This document shows positions 42,910-55,079 of a DNA stretch of 64,000 nucleotides, one piece after another (positions within the stretch are counted from its first letter, which is position 1; every line of letters begins with the position of its first letter). This DNA comes from Smallanthus sonchifolius (Eukaryota; Streptophyta; Magnoliopsida; Asterales; Asteraceae). A program made the translations under genes and the position numbers. Where the stretch lies: NCBI GenBank assembly GCA_023525975.1, contig CM042044.1:7302501-7366500 (forward strand). The letters run 5' to 3'. The notes beneath the pieces are model-generated. The model did no database searches, had not been told where the DNA came from, and saw only the letters and a program-made list of their open reading frames with translations.

Positions 42910-44414
42910 CAGGGGCGGACCTACATAGTCCCGGGGGTTCACCGGAATCCCTGAGTTTCGGAATTTTTATAAAACGGTATGTAAAAAACCTGGGGTGAGC
43001 ACCTATACAAAGTTCAAGAAGTGGTGCAGCGGTTTAGGCTTTGGTTTATATCCTAGAAGTAGTGAGTTCGAATATCACCACTGTCATTTGTTTAAATCCT
43101 ATCCTTTTTATTTGATTTGGGTTGTGGGCCTGTAGTGGGTTTCCATTTTTTTGGAAAAATAGCGACATTTGATTATTGAGCCTGTTTGATTAATTTGAAA
43201 TCGAGTCAATAATGAGTGGTGTTGACGGGTAATGTTATATTATGTTTTCCTAGTTCAAATTTGCTGAAGATTGATTGAGCTTGAATAATGTATAAACCAT
43301 TGTTTTTGTGAATGTATAATAAGAACACTTAAGGTTGTGTAAGGATGATGATGAATGATTTACTGAAGATTGATTGAGTTTGATCTGCCTCTTTGCTTGT
43401 TATATTTTGTTATGCTCATGTATTAATAAGTATATGATTTGTGTCAGATTGCTAATAAGTAGTGTGTAATCTTGTTAGATAGGTTTTATTTGAGTAAAGG
43501 TTTGATTTTTATGTCATTATCTGTTTATTTAGAGACATGCTTGCATACTATATTTGAGCATGATTTATGTTATAACTCTCTGAAGGCCTAGAAGATGTTT
43601 TATGTGATATGTTGCAAGATGGGTCACGGGTGTTTGTTAGATTATCTATACCATATGATAAATAAAGGTTTTAGTGGAACACTTGTCATTCTCATATTCA
43701 CCCTCAATATTTTTTTTCGCATCTCTCTGCTATTAATTATACAAACTTCTTTAATTATTTTTTTTTTGTTTCTCATCTCTCGCTCCTATTAAGTAATAAT
43801 GATTTCTATAATTATTTTTATAAAACACTTTTTATTTTAAAAAAATATGTTTGTTCATAAAATATTATTATAAATTGAATATTTCTTTTATTTTTTTATA
43901 AAATATTAAAAAAAATAATTATTTAACTAATAACATCAAACATACAAACATTCATGAAAACTACTGGTTTATAACAAGTTCTCTTTATTCAATACATGTA
44001 ACACATGGGCCTAGTATTCAATATATATGAAGGTAAGTTTCAATTTTGAATAGCGTAATAGGATGTGTGATGGATACATGAACGATTTATCCATTTGTTA
44101 CATAGAAAATGAGTTCTTTACTTCTTTCAACAAGTTTGGGCGAAAATGTAATGCAACGATTTCAAAAGATGAAAACTCGTAAGGAACAACTCTGGTTTTT
44201 TTTTAATTCATAAAGATTATTTTATTTATATTATGTGTTTCTTAATTTCTAATGATGATGTTTTTTTTATTATTGTATCGTATTTTTGTTATGTGATGAA
44301 CTTTACCCGACCCAAACCATCGAACCGACCCGAAATTTTTTATGTCCGACTCTATGAAATTGGAGCATCCAAAAACAGTGAACCTCTTGAAAAAAATTTA
44401 TGAATCCGCCACTG
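42910..44414. mobile_element. hAT-family non-autonomous element, 1505 bp, with nested Helitron
   Basis: A perfect 8-bp duplication CTTTGTAG (42902-42909 and 44415-44422) flanks ends CAGGGGCGGACC...GAATCCGCCACTG, which are imperfect inverted repeats of hAT type. No transposase frame remains. A tRNA-like stretch (GTGGTGCAGCGGTTTAGG ... GAGTTCGAATATCACC) lies near 43022-43083. Without the nested 370-bp Helitron the element is about 1135 bp. Confidence 0.85.
43645..44014 (+). mobile_element. Small non-autonomous Helitron, 370 bp
   Basis: Starts A|TCTATACCATATGATAAATAAAGG and ends with a weak hairpin ACATGTAACACATG then GGCCTAG|T at 44011-44014, so it sits between A and T without target duplication, as Helitrons do. 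It has no coding capacity. Confidence 0.75.
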
Positions 44415-44422
44415 CTTTGTAG

Positions 44423-45646
44423 TCCCGTGGTGGATGATGAGAAGTTGATTCAAGAGTTGAGAGACTCTTATTTGAACCAGTTAGATAAGAGGAAACAAGA
44501 TAGATAGGATTCAAACTTGAAACTAACATAACTTGAACTAGGAATGGAGTTAAGTACCAATGGACCACCATAATTATTTAAAATAAGATCCCCCTACACA
44601 TACAAACTTTTTTTATTTTATTTTTGCAATCTCAAGTTCCAATCACAAAGACATAATTTATACATCTATTTATAGTCCTAGTTTCAGTATTCAATTCGTA
44701 ATTTGTAATTTCAAAATTTTGGCAAAACTATCAAATTTAGAATCTCCTATATAAGGGCACCTTAATAGTTTAAGCACTCATAAATTTATCAACTTTTATT
44801 TAAGAATTATTATCTACATTTTATTCTTGCTTTCACTCTACTTAAGTGGATGACATGCTTGTTGCAACAAAACGGAAAAGTAAAAAGAGGATTGTAGTGA
44901 TACGAAGAATACGAGAAACTCATAAGCAACATTACCTTCCATGGCGATGGCTCCTACAATTCAATACATAAACTAGATGGTTTTATTCTCTTTATAACAA
45001 TCAACCTCATCATATCAACCAGTATTGTTTGCTTTGTCCTCAAAGAACTTATAGTTCTGTTTTTGGTTATCCAAGTAGAGATTTTCCAAGAGCCCACCCA
45101 TTGTGGGATTGCTTCCACCCAAACACGCTTAACCGTGAAGTTCTCACCTCATCCATATCTACTTCACCAAAAACACATTGATGATATTTGAGGCTGGACA
45201 TTGCTTATGAATCTAAAATCTCAAATATTTACGACAAATATGAAGTTTGCCTATGCTATTTACTTTGTACTCTCTCTATTATACACATACTCTTTCTGAC
45301 ATAATTATTTGGATTTTTCACTCGTCATGTATATATACCTCTAAAAATAATTATTTTTATTTTTATTAATATTTGTTTCGAAAACCCGACATTTTTGAAA
45401 AATTAAATGAAAACCCTAAAAAAATACAATATAATTTAATATATTCTAACCCGACCCGGACCGTTTTGATTGATATACCCGGCCCTATTGGATAACGACC
45501 ATATGGGATGCAGTGAGGGCGTATCATGTATGTGGTGGTTATTCAAATACAAAACAGACATGATAGATTAACTTTTTAGCCACAAACCCCCAATTTCATA
45601 AATAAACACATGAACTACTAAAATCAAACCTTCAATCCAACCACAA
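44423..45646. other. Upstream region of CBBY
   Basis: Intergenic. It contains a decayed Cassandra LTR (separate entry). No clear TATA box could be chosen for CBBY. The stretch 45440-45600 just before the gene is unrecognised. Confidence 0.4.
45018..45255 (-). mobile_element. Decayed Cassandra LTR (5S rRNA-like)
   Basis: The minus strand keeps GAACTTCACGGTTAAGCGTG and GGTGGGCTCTTGGAAAATCT, a diverged 5S promoter block in the same order as in the LTR at 7127-7387. Shared words beyond 5S ('tttgctttgtcc', 'gaggctggacattgcttatgaa') show it is the same LTR family. The ends are eroded. Confidence 0.65.
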
Positions 45647-48335
45647 ATGGCATCAATCATCATTCCTTCATCATCATCTTCATCTTCAACCTCCTCTGTT
45701 CTTTGCTCCCATAATTTAACCAACAACAAGCAATCACATTCACCCCGGCCTGGAACCTCCCATCAACTCAGACCTTCATTACTCCCGGAAGTTTCACTCC
45801 GATCTTCGATCGCGAAATGCTCGAATCCGTTGAGTCGTAATTCGATTGGAAGATCGCGGAGTAGTTTCAAATGCTCTGCGGTTGATTCGTCTGTTCTTCC
45901 GTCGGCTCTCCTGTTTGATTGCGATGGTGTGCTCGTTGATACCGAGAAGGACGGCCATCGCGTCTCGTTCAACGATACGTTCGCGGAAGTAAGAGTTTGT
46001 TATGAGTTTGTTTGAATGTTGTTGGCATACATTTTCAAATTTTAGTCAACCAAAGTCAACATGTTTATAACACAGGACGGGAGAGGTTCGTTACTGAACA
46101 CTAAGTTAGTGTGAGAACGGAAAAAACAAATTTAAATCGTTTAATTTTTTGATTAATGGTTTATATTTTTAAAATTTTGTACTTCTTAGTATGTTTATGT
46201 ACATAAAAATTCATCAAATTATATTTTTATATATTTTTTAAGTTTTAACTTTTATCTACACATGTGTATGTCATATTGATAAATGAAACTTTTTAATGTT
46301 TTCTTTTTAGAATTTCAAAGGAGAGAATAAAAAATATGTTCCTATCATTTTATTTTATTTCAAGATTAAAAAAGTAAATGATTCATCTTGTACTGAATGT
46401 TCTCGTAATATTTAGTGTTTTGAATTTAACTTTCCCAAAATAATCTGAAATCGCCATGAATTTGATTGAAAGAATTTTAATTGAATTTATGATAATCTTG
46501 AAATGTAATATGTTACACAATTTCATCAATAGTTCCAATACTTTTATAATTGGAAGATTCCATGCTAATTTACCCTTTAAATTACTCTGATTTTGACATC
46601 AAAAGTCAAACTGTTGGTCAAGAATTTAACAAGATATTTGATTTTGATTACACAGAAAGAATTGGGTGTGACATGGGATGTAGAGTTGTATGGTGAATTA
46701 CTTAAAATTGGTGGTGGAAAAGAAAGGTAGGTACTCATAATGTGACTAATATCATCTACTTTATTTATTTTTTAAAAATTGTTCAATAAGATTGATAGTG
46801 TTAACAATAATAACGGTTTCTTTGTAAATAAAAGAATGACAGCATACTTCAACGAAACTGGTTGGCCCGAAAACGCGCCAAAAGGTGAACAAGAAAGGAA
46901 GGAGTTTATAGCTTCACTTCACAAGCGAAAAACTGAGTTGTTTATGGTTCTTATTGAGAAGAAGTTGTTGCCATTACGCCCCGGAGTCGCAAAGTAAGCA
47001 ACTTTTTGTTAACAAATGAAGATCTCGAATTCAAGTAAAGCTTTAAATTTTGGGTGTTACATATTGTGTCATGATTACAGGTTGATAGATCAGGCTTTTG
47101 CCAAAGGTGTTAAGGTCGCGGTGTGCAGCACTTCCAACGAAAAGGCGGTATGTATGCACTGCATATAGCAAAATGGGTTGAAAACACTACCTCTAATCTT
47201 TTCGTCGGGTTCATGGTTGCAGGTGTCTGCGATAGTCTCGTTTCTTTTGGGACCTGAACGAGCAGCGAAGATCCAAATTTTTGCTGGAGATGTGGTTCCA
47301 AAGAAAAAGCCTGATCCGGTAGCATCACTTGTCACTCATTTTAACTAGAAATTTTCGTAACAAACTACTTCATTGGATTGTGAGTTTATAAAGATGGTAC
47401 CTTTTTCAGGCTATTTACAATTTAGCAGCCACCACTTTGGGTGTTGAACCATCAAGGTATTCATGAAGCCAGAAATTTCTTCTTGTTTAAAGTCATTAGA
47501 AATCACTCTTTTTTAAATGTATCATTTTTACCTTAATCTTTTCCTATATTATATATACAGACGTGGATAAAAATAATCAAATTTTGTTTAGACTTAAATA
47601 TTTGTTGATGGTATTATTTTATATAATTGTTTAATGGAGAGTTGAGAGAAATTTGTACGTACACATTGACCCCCATAAGCTTTGACCGAGAGGAAGAAAG
47701 ATGGTAATATGCCAGCAGAGTCAAAATCATGTTTGTTATTTGGTGTTTGCAGATGTGTAGTGGTAGAAGACAGTGGCATAGGCCTTGCGGCCGCCAAAGC
47801 CGCTGGAATGACGTGCTTCGTCACAAAGAGCGGGTAAGCTTATGTTGCCACTGGTAAATTTTGCATATAAATCAGGTAATTATGGTTTCAAGAAACGACA
47901 AACCATACTGGCGGGATAGCAAGACCACCAAGTTCCTGTTCAGCAATCTGAACAGATCTTTTCATTTATATTTTTTAAAATCATTAATTCGGTTTCTTTT
48001 AGAAAAGTAAATAACAAAATGTCAAACTGCCGGTTGGTATTGTCAAGCTGCTAAAACGAACCATATAAACTTCAAACCGAAACCAGCCGACTTGCTTTGG
48101 TTTGAACGGTTCAGTTAGTCACAATGATAAACCCTGAATTTCTTCTAGTATGAATAATCCCTTGAGTTCTGACTTTACAAAGGTTTTCAAATAATTTTTT
48201 TATTGGGAATACAGTTACACTGCAGATGAAGACTTTGAGAATGCAGATGCTGTTTTTGATTGCATTGGTGATCCACCTGAAGAAAGGTTTGATCTTGCCT
48301 TCTGCACCAACCTTCTTCAAAAACAGTATGTCTAG
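45647..48335 (+). CDS. CBBY: CBBY-like HAD phosphatase, chloroplastic (8 exons)
   Basis: Exons 45647-45988, 46656-46726, 46835-46993, 47081-47147, 47223-47318, 47410-47456, 47753-47833 and 48215-48335 join to 984 nt, 327 aa plus stop; every junction is GT/AG and in frame. Residues 1 to about 75 are Ser-rich and acid-poor, a plastid transit peptide. HAD motifs: LLFDCDGVLVDTE (nucleophile D91, acid D93), CSTSNEK (motif II), KKKPDP (motif III Lys), VVVEDSGIGLAAAKAAGMT-like motif IV on exon 7. CBBY enzymes dephosphorylate xylulose-1,5-bisphosphate, a Rubisco misfire inhibitor (known for the Arabidopsis protein). The start is the first ATG of the transit peptide. It converges with the MA3 gene, with only 258 bp between stops. 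Confidence 0.93.
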
Positions 48336-48593
48336 CCAACCACCTACAAGTTTGTAACAATTTTTATCGCGCTTTCGTATCGTATTAATACAACCAAAAA
48401 AACTGTAGAGGAATTCAATCGACAAATTGTGAAAACCGATGTACGGATTTTGATTTATATAGTTGTAATCCACAATTCGATTCACGACAAAGGATGATGC
48501 CAAATCATTCCAACAAATGGACTCATTAAAACATGTATTAAAAACTAAAACAAACAAGGATTTTGTTCATGTGTACCTTCCGACGGGTCGAAG
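48336..48593. other. Short intergenic spacer between convergent CBBY and MA3 genes
   Basis: Both 3'UTRs must fall within or overlap across these 258 bp. The minus-strand frame at 48111-48557 is antisense to CBBY and the spacer and is not a gene. Confidence 0.6.
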
Positions 48594-51403
48594 TTACACA
48601 GGAACCAGCCACCCTCTAACCACAGCATGCTCATAATAAACCTTAAACTTGTCACCAGCATCAGGAATATCAAGTGCCAGGTCATCAAGGCAATCTTTAA
48701 CCCTACCAAACCCTTTTGTCATCTGACTAGTGGTAATCAGCCCTTCACTAAAACACTCCTGCAACAAATCCAGCATCCTATCATTCTTCTTCTCCATAGC
48801 CATCACCAACGCTTTTTTCACCACCTCATGGTTAAAAAACGGCATCCCCAGGTCACGGATACACTGACATGCTTCACCTACAACACCCCCGCTCTCATAT
48901 TCTTCCAGTAATTTGACGATTTTGTCCTTGGCGTCTTCCACCGCCCACCCGGTCCCACCGCCCCAACACCTCAAAAGTCTCTCACCTGCGTGACGGGCAC
49001 CTATAAGCGACTGAGCTACATGAACCGTCTCACTCCCATTGCATTTTGGAGCTAACCGGTTCCCAATTTCCTCCAGATTCAATGGAGCCAGGACATCATC
49101 GATAACCGCCCGTGCTAGGAAAAGTGCGAGCTCGTTTGATGCATCCAGTATGTCTAGAGCCGTGTCTTCTGCAGATTCTAGGAGAAGGGTAAAACCGTCA
49201 ACAATATCTTGAGTTGAAAAGATTTCTATATGAAGTGCAGAGAGTAAAACAGATGCCATTTCCTTCTCTCGGTTTTTTCTATCCATAGCAAGAGTTATTA
49301 ACTTCTTTAAGAAAACCGGGTTGTATTCTGGAGACCCGAGGTCTTCAAGACTTCTAATGAGTTCAAGAATATCATCTGAAAGAAAATACTCGTGAATTAT
49401 TGTTACGATTTCTTTTTTGTAACGCTTTAAGTTCTCATCTTCAGCCTCTGTGACAGCCCCGTCTCCATGTGAGTTCACAAAGGACGAATCAAGCCAGCCG
49501 TCGGCAATTGCAAGTTGGACTAAGGACTCGAATAATGACTTGGCAGAAGGGATGTCGAGTGCAAGGTCATCTAAGCTATCATGTAAACGGGCAAAACCTT
49601 TGACCATTTGACTTGAGTTTATCAGACCTTCTGATGTTTCTTTCAGTAGCTTCAAAATGAGTGGCTCGGCTGCACGATTCTCCATGGCTAGAACCAAGGC
49701 CCGTTTGACAACTTCATGATGAAAGAATGCAACGCCTAGCTGGCGGATGCACCTACACGCCTCAGAAGTGTCACCATTCTCTGCATATTCTCTCAACAGA
49801 TCAGAAATTCTTTTCTTGACTTCCTCCACCGTGATGTGGGTACTGCCGCCCCAACGCCGCTCAACCAATTCTGCATGATGTGGGGCCGAAAGATAACTCT
49901 TTTCTGCAGTTTGAAGAACTTGAAATCCTTTCGATGATTCTGATAATGATTTTTTGGCTCGGGTCACAAAGGATGGAGGAAGGATATCATCAACCACAGC
50001 ACGAGCAATGAATAATGCAAGAATCTCAACTGCATCGAGTATGTCAACTTCCAGGTCATCAGCAGACTCAAGTAGCATAAAAAACCCTTGCTTGATTTGA
50101 GTAGAACTGATGACATCAGAATAAAGAGCTGAAAGAAGAACCGAAGCCATTTCTTTCTCCTTGTCATGTCTATCCATGGCCATTGATACAAGCCGCTTAA
50201 TAAAATAAGGGTGGTATTCAGATGACCCGAGTTCCCTGAGTTCAGATGCTGCTAAGTCAACATCATCAGTGGTGAAGTACTCATCAATGATGGATGCCAC
50301 CTTTCTTTTGTACTCATCTAACGGGTCGGAAATGGCGGACCCCACTAGCTGATATGGCTCCTGAAATTTCAAGAACATAAAGGCAATCACATGATTGTGC
50401 CAAAAAAGTTTGAAGTATCATCAATTAGATACATAGGATGAAAATAACTACCTCGCCACTATCGTAATTAGGGTCGTTGCGATCAATATAAGAATCACCA
50501 TCAGTGTCAAGTAGTTTTCCCCAAGTACCCTTACCACCACCACCATCTGATTTCATAGTAGGTCAGCAAAAGAGTATAATACAAACATTTAAAAGATGCA
50601 CAAAATAAACAGAATGCTTAAACACTTGCACAGTTGACAAAGGGGCCTGGAACAAGCCTAAATAGCCCTAAACAAGCCTAAAACTTTTCTAAAACCCCTA
50701 AAAATAATATGTTTATGCTATGCACCTTTAACAACTATGAACATGTGTGCATGCCATTAGCTCAAAAGCCCCAAATTTATAGCGATAAAGATGAAACGAA
50801 GCATAGAGAGCAAGTCAAAAGTATAGACTCAATGACCCTGATATAACATCAATTAGTTCGATCAATCCAGATCTAACTGCCTAAGTTTCAAAAGAAGAAT
50901 TCACAAGTAAAGAAGCTCCATCCAGAAACGAAGCAGAATAGTACATAAACAAAATATGGTAAAAAAGACGTTCAAAGAGCAGCACCTATTGGTTCAACTA
51001 TATCAAGTTATATGTACTAAATAATTCAAAAAGACGAGTCAGACCAGAGAAGTTAGAAGCAAAATAGCGACAGTTCCCTAACTATGCAATCCTCCAGCAA
51101 TATCAACTTCAATATTAGGCAAAACAGCAATACCTAAAAATATACTCTAATTAGTAATGAAATTACAGTATTATACACACCTTTCTTAACCCTAACGAAC
51201 TTTCCGGAATGCGAGCGGCGCACATGCCTGACAGCAATCCCAACGTTTGGCGCTCTTTCTCCAGCCGGAGCTTTAATCAGATGCTCAGACGTCAACCACG
51301 ACGGCGATTTCGGCGACGACGACAAACTCTCCGTATTCTGAGTTGCTATTTTCAACACTTCCCTCTGTTCATCAGTCAGAAATCCCTCACGTGGCGACGT
51401 CAT
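48594..51403 (-). CDS. MA3 domain-containing translation regulatory factor (MRF/PDCD4-like)
   Basis: Coding exons 51403-51181, 50546-50452 and 50360-48594 give 2085 nt, 694 aa. The N-terminal part reads GFLTDEQREVLK, SSSPKSPSW, HVRRSHSGKFVRVKK, then KGTWGKLLDTD and DPNYDSGE, all typical of plant MRF proteins. Four MA3 repeats follow from about residue 120; repeats 1 and 3 share YKRKVASI/YKKEIVTI...DEYF/HEYF and DREKEMASVLLSAL-type blocks, repeats 2 and 4 share the RRWGGST/RCWGGGT lead and FFHHEVVKRAL/FFNHEVVKKAL. MA3 domains bind eIF4A; MRF proteins are reported TOR/S6K-linked translation regulators. Splice phases fit (exon 1 ends K-K-G|, exon 2 resumes AT-GGT). An ATG in the intron at 50390 is not the start. 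Confidence 0.93.
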
Positions 51404-51765
51404 TTCCTAATTAAACAACAGCTAATCTCAGCATCAATGACACTTAACTAAAAGCACAAAATCAATAGACTAAACCCTAACACAACATATCTGTCGATTA
51501 GAAATCTTCACTTACAGAGAATATAGATGTGATTCAACGGCGAATGCGATAAACTTCACGAAGTGATTCCTCGAGCAGATTTATCCTCTTCCACTGCTCT
51601 CGGAACAGATCTAGAGCCAACACAGGCGATATGAATACGATGAACAATCTAGAACCGTTGTGAAATTAGTCCAGAATGAACTGGAAATGGTGATTTAGAA
51701 GATGAAACCCTAGATGTGTAACTGCTCTGTGTGAGAAAGAAAAGACAAGGAATAGAATTGGATGA
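51404..51765 (-). other. 5'UTR and leader intron of the MA3 gene
   Basis: An acceptor TTAATTAG precedes the start codon by a few bases (51407-51408), and a donor CTCT|GTAAGTG lies near 51513-51516, so a leader intron of about 105 bp is likely. The first exon would run from about 51515 to the start site near 51755. Confidence 0.5.
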
Positions 51766-51772
51766 GGACGGA

Positions 51773-51792
51773 GAGTAGGTTATTTTATAGGG
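51773..51792 (-). promoter_or_regulatory. TATA box of the MA3 gene
   Basis: Minus strand CCCTATAAAATAACC, about 30 bp upstream of the likely leader start. It is followed by pyrimidine-rich leader sequence. Confidence 0.5.
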
Positions 51793-51799
51793 AGACTAC

Positions 51800-52263
51800 C
51801 GTTACTTGGACACGTCACCGTGTATTAGCCAGAATTCACATGCGCCATGGCTGTTGTGCTCAAGAGAGTTGTACCGTACAACCATCATTGGCTTTTGTAG
51901 TTTAGATTCAACCAATCTAGGTCTCTAGGGTTTTGGTTTTTGTGAAAAGACGAATATGACCTTGACCTTGACCTTGGGGTTTTTGTAAATCTTAGGGTGG
52001 AGGGAGTGGTTAATGATAAGTCCATGGAACCTTTCTTTTTTATCAAATTAAAATGTGATATGTTATTTTTTTTCTTTTGAACTCTTTTAACCCTAGGAGA
52101 AGGGTGTGGAATTAATATATTTTTTTAATTATTTTATTAAAATAAATAAAAAATCATATTTCATTAAATAAAAATAAAGATGATACATATTAAAAACCTA
52201 AAATTTAAAAACAATAAAAAGAAAAAAAAACGTGAAACATCAAAATAAAAAAACTAAAATAAT
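51800..52263. other. Intergenic upstream of the MA3 gene
   Basis: No gene. From about 52090 the AT-rich tail of the transposon remnant described next begins. Confidence 0.4.
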
Positions 52264-52533
52264 CTAAAAATTACACGGCCAATTGTATTTTGCCGCAATT
52301 TCCCGTTTACGTTGGAGTACGATCGAAAGAAAAGGTTCGAGAATATCGTCATGTTTTTTTAGAAAGTATTCCAAGTCGTGGTCCTGTTCTTCTTTTGAAA
52401 GCATTTCTTGTTGTTTCTCCAAGAGTTGCAACGCGAGTTCATCCCGTCTTAATTTTGTTTCCTCCCTTTTCTTGCGGTATTCCATTTTTTTATACTTGAA
52501 AAATACTTTTTTTTTATTTAATACCCAACCCAC
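52264..52533 (-). pseudogene. Transposon-associated protein C-terminal fragment
   Basis: An 89-aa coiled-coil-like, Lys/Glu-rich frame ends QRKREIAAKYNWPCNF. It resembles C termini of plant NAM-associated/Myb-SANT-like proteins found with PIF/Harbinger transposons (recognition by style, not certain). A homologous tail is at about 17540-17605. No transposase is nearby. The surrounding ACCCG-rich block (52600-52715) is also shared between the two loci. Confidence 0.4.
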
Positions 52534-53480
52534 CCCCCGCCCCCAACGGTCAAATTCACTTCCAAACGACTACATCCCAACGGTCAAATTGGCACAGGTT
52601 TGAACGGGCTTTACAACCCGTGCCCAAGAACCCGCAGGCGTTGCGGCAGTGTAGCCCGGCCAACCCGGGGAATCCGTGGCCAACCCGCTCGTCCACTCCG
52701 TCCACCCTTGGACGGTTAATATCATGTTAAATATAATAAATTACATTTAAACTCTATATAGTTAAAAATATAAATGGTGATAAATATTAAATTTTGAAGT
52801 TCAAACATGTAGGAAAACTTTTAACATTACATGGTTTAGACATTACATAATTTGGTAAAAACACAAGTAAACAGTTATAAACTTACGAAACACATAAATT
52901 CGAAAACTTTATTAAAATAAGCTCTTAAATTTTATAAAGTTTAACAAAAAATTATAATCTTTTTAAAAGTTTATTAAACATAACCTGCTTTTACAGAAAG
53001 AAAAAATAAAAAGATAATTAAATATTATGTGGCCCTTGCTTACAAACGCTCTATTGCTATTGGAGGTTCTATGATGCTTCAATGAATAGACGAAACCATG
53101 CATCTGCTCCACAGACCGCTCAAGGATGGGCTTGTCTTTTCCCTCTCTCTCTCTTCTCCCTCTCTCGTAGTTTTGTCTTTCTCCGTTCATGGTCGTCCGA
53201 GGCTATGGACTTTCCCGTGCTTCTCTCCTTGCCACGACTGCAGTGTCCGACGGCTTCCATTCCACGTAAGCCAAGAACAGTCTTAAGGACTCTAAAAAAT
53301 AACTTTTTTGGCGCCGACCCAGACCTTACTCTCTAAGTGAAATATTACTGGATATGTTTGATTGTTATTGCTTCTCAATCTCCATGATGCATATTCTTAC
53401 GCAATAAAATGGCGGGTAATTCAAACACTTCAAACTCGAAAAGGTTTGAGAGATACGAGATTCAATTTCCAAAAGTTGTC
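52534..53480. other. Intergenic, ACCCG-rich block then unrecognised sequence
   Basis: 52600-52715 belongs to the transposon remnant. 53082-53336 (+) is open for 84 codons in a pyrimidine-rich stretch but has no recognisable family, so I do not call it a gene. Confidence 0.35.
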
Positions 53481-55079
53481 GTCCAAAACCCAAAACAAAT
53501 AAAAGAGTTGTAATCATACTAGGAGACTAGATAACAGTAAACGCAATTCACTAGATAAAAGAGATTCAAATAATAAAAAAAGATAATCTCAAAATACTCC
53601 AACCAAAAAAATGTCAACCCGGGTCACGGGCCGGTGTCATCCGGATCCGATGCCAACCTGATTCTCCTGCATTATACGCGTCGTCTACGAAAAAACTCGT
53701 CCTCAAGTTTTGTCTTTGGATCAAAGTCACCTGGGTCGAAATGAACATCGGGTCATTTCTTGTTCACTATCGATCTTACCGCTCCAATAGTTCAACTTCA
53801 CAGCCTCACAAGTCATCTCGCCTGCCTCTAGACATCTACCACTTGAGTCGTCTTGTCATTGGTCTATTGGATCATCAGGCCTCTCCACCTCCTTCTCCCC
53901 GTCTATGAATAAGACTCGTCCTCGAGTCTTGAGAACTTGGGGAGCAATTAAAACAGTAGGATAAAAAATTTGTTTCCGACCCACTCAAAATCTAGTGCAA
54001 AAATTCAACGAAACTACCTTCATTAACATCTGAAGCAACTGTAGAATATTCTCGCACTTCAAGCCGATAGTTATCATCCTTTTCTTCCATTTGTTCGTCA
54101 TGTTGAATAGTAATCCCGCTAAGAACATTTTGCACAAAGGCACATTCTTCCTCATCGGGTTAAGCGCGTCTTAATCGAAACTAGGTTTGTCTCCCGACAA
54201 ACACTCCTGATAGATGTCAGAATTTACACCTATTTGTATCTATTTAGTGATCAGTCTGCTAGTTTCTTTTATCCCACTCAGTGTTCCTTTTCCATTTGCT
54301 TCCAATAGTTCGACCTATCTAGAAAAATTGTCGGCCTACGAATGTGGGTTCGGTCCTTTCAGTGATGCCAGAAGTCGTTTTAATATACGATTTTATCTTG
54401 TTTCTATTTTATTTATTATCCCTGATCCGTAAGTCACCTTATCTCCACTATGACCTCTTTCTCCTAGCACTAGTCTTTCTGTCCAGCTGTCTAGGTGGAG
54501 GTAGCATCTTCACAAACATGTCTATTTCACTGAGCCTCTCAGTGTCCAGATCGTTACGTTTAGTGGTGTGTAGGGAGTAGTCGTCTTGTTGTACTGGTAG
54601 TTGCGACTAGGACCTAACTCAGAGCAGTACTTCCATTAGCAAGAAAGCCAAGGAGGAGACCATTGATTCGCTTCACTCTTTGGGTGAAGTCTTAGACCTT
54701 GATATAGGAATAACAAGCGACCCCTCCACTTATATTATAGGGAATCAGACTCTATAGCGCCGCTTCTTTTTCTTTTCACTTCTTTTCTATCACTTATGCC
54801 TTTTCTCAACTTTAGTGTGATGGCCGAACAGATGCTCATCTTCGTCATTACCTTCGTCCCAGACAAGACGACGTAACTCATCTCAGTTTCCGTATTGCAC
54901 ATCCCCTGTTGCAACTCAAGATCTTGAATCCTCCGTCGGAGTACCTTGATCTTAAGATCTCGTTCAATATCTCGACTCCTTTGTGTGTAGTCGCTTGATC
55001 TTGAGATCCCATGGGTCGGGATCAATTCCACCGCTGCCTTGGTCGGCGATTTTACAAGCAGGGCGTCGAGTTTACGAGT
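53480..55079 (-). mobile_element. Pol-less gypsy-like element, 3' portion and gag-like region
   Basis: Shares modules with 58535-60961: a GGATCCGATG block (about 53646), 'aactcgtcctcaagttttg', 'gaacatcgggtcatttct', then 'cgctaagaacattttgcac' and 'gcacattcttcctcatcggg' (gag-like DEEECAF segment, about 54110-54170). At 54735-55127 (-) is an RIQDLELQQGMCNTETE segment. There is no protease, RT or integrase. The element is cut at 55079 by a solo LTR and continues at 58471 to its PBS. Confidence 0.55.

Noticed and set aside
48111..48557. 148-aa minus-strand frame
   Set aside because: Antisense to the last CBBY exon and the spacer; no domain and no upstream gene structure.
53082..53336. 84-aa plus-strand frame
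   Set aside because: Two overlapping frames of similar length in a low-complexity pyrimidine-rich stretch; no recognisable family.
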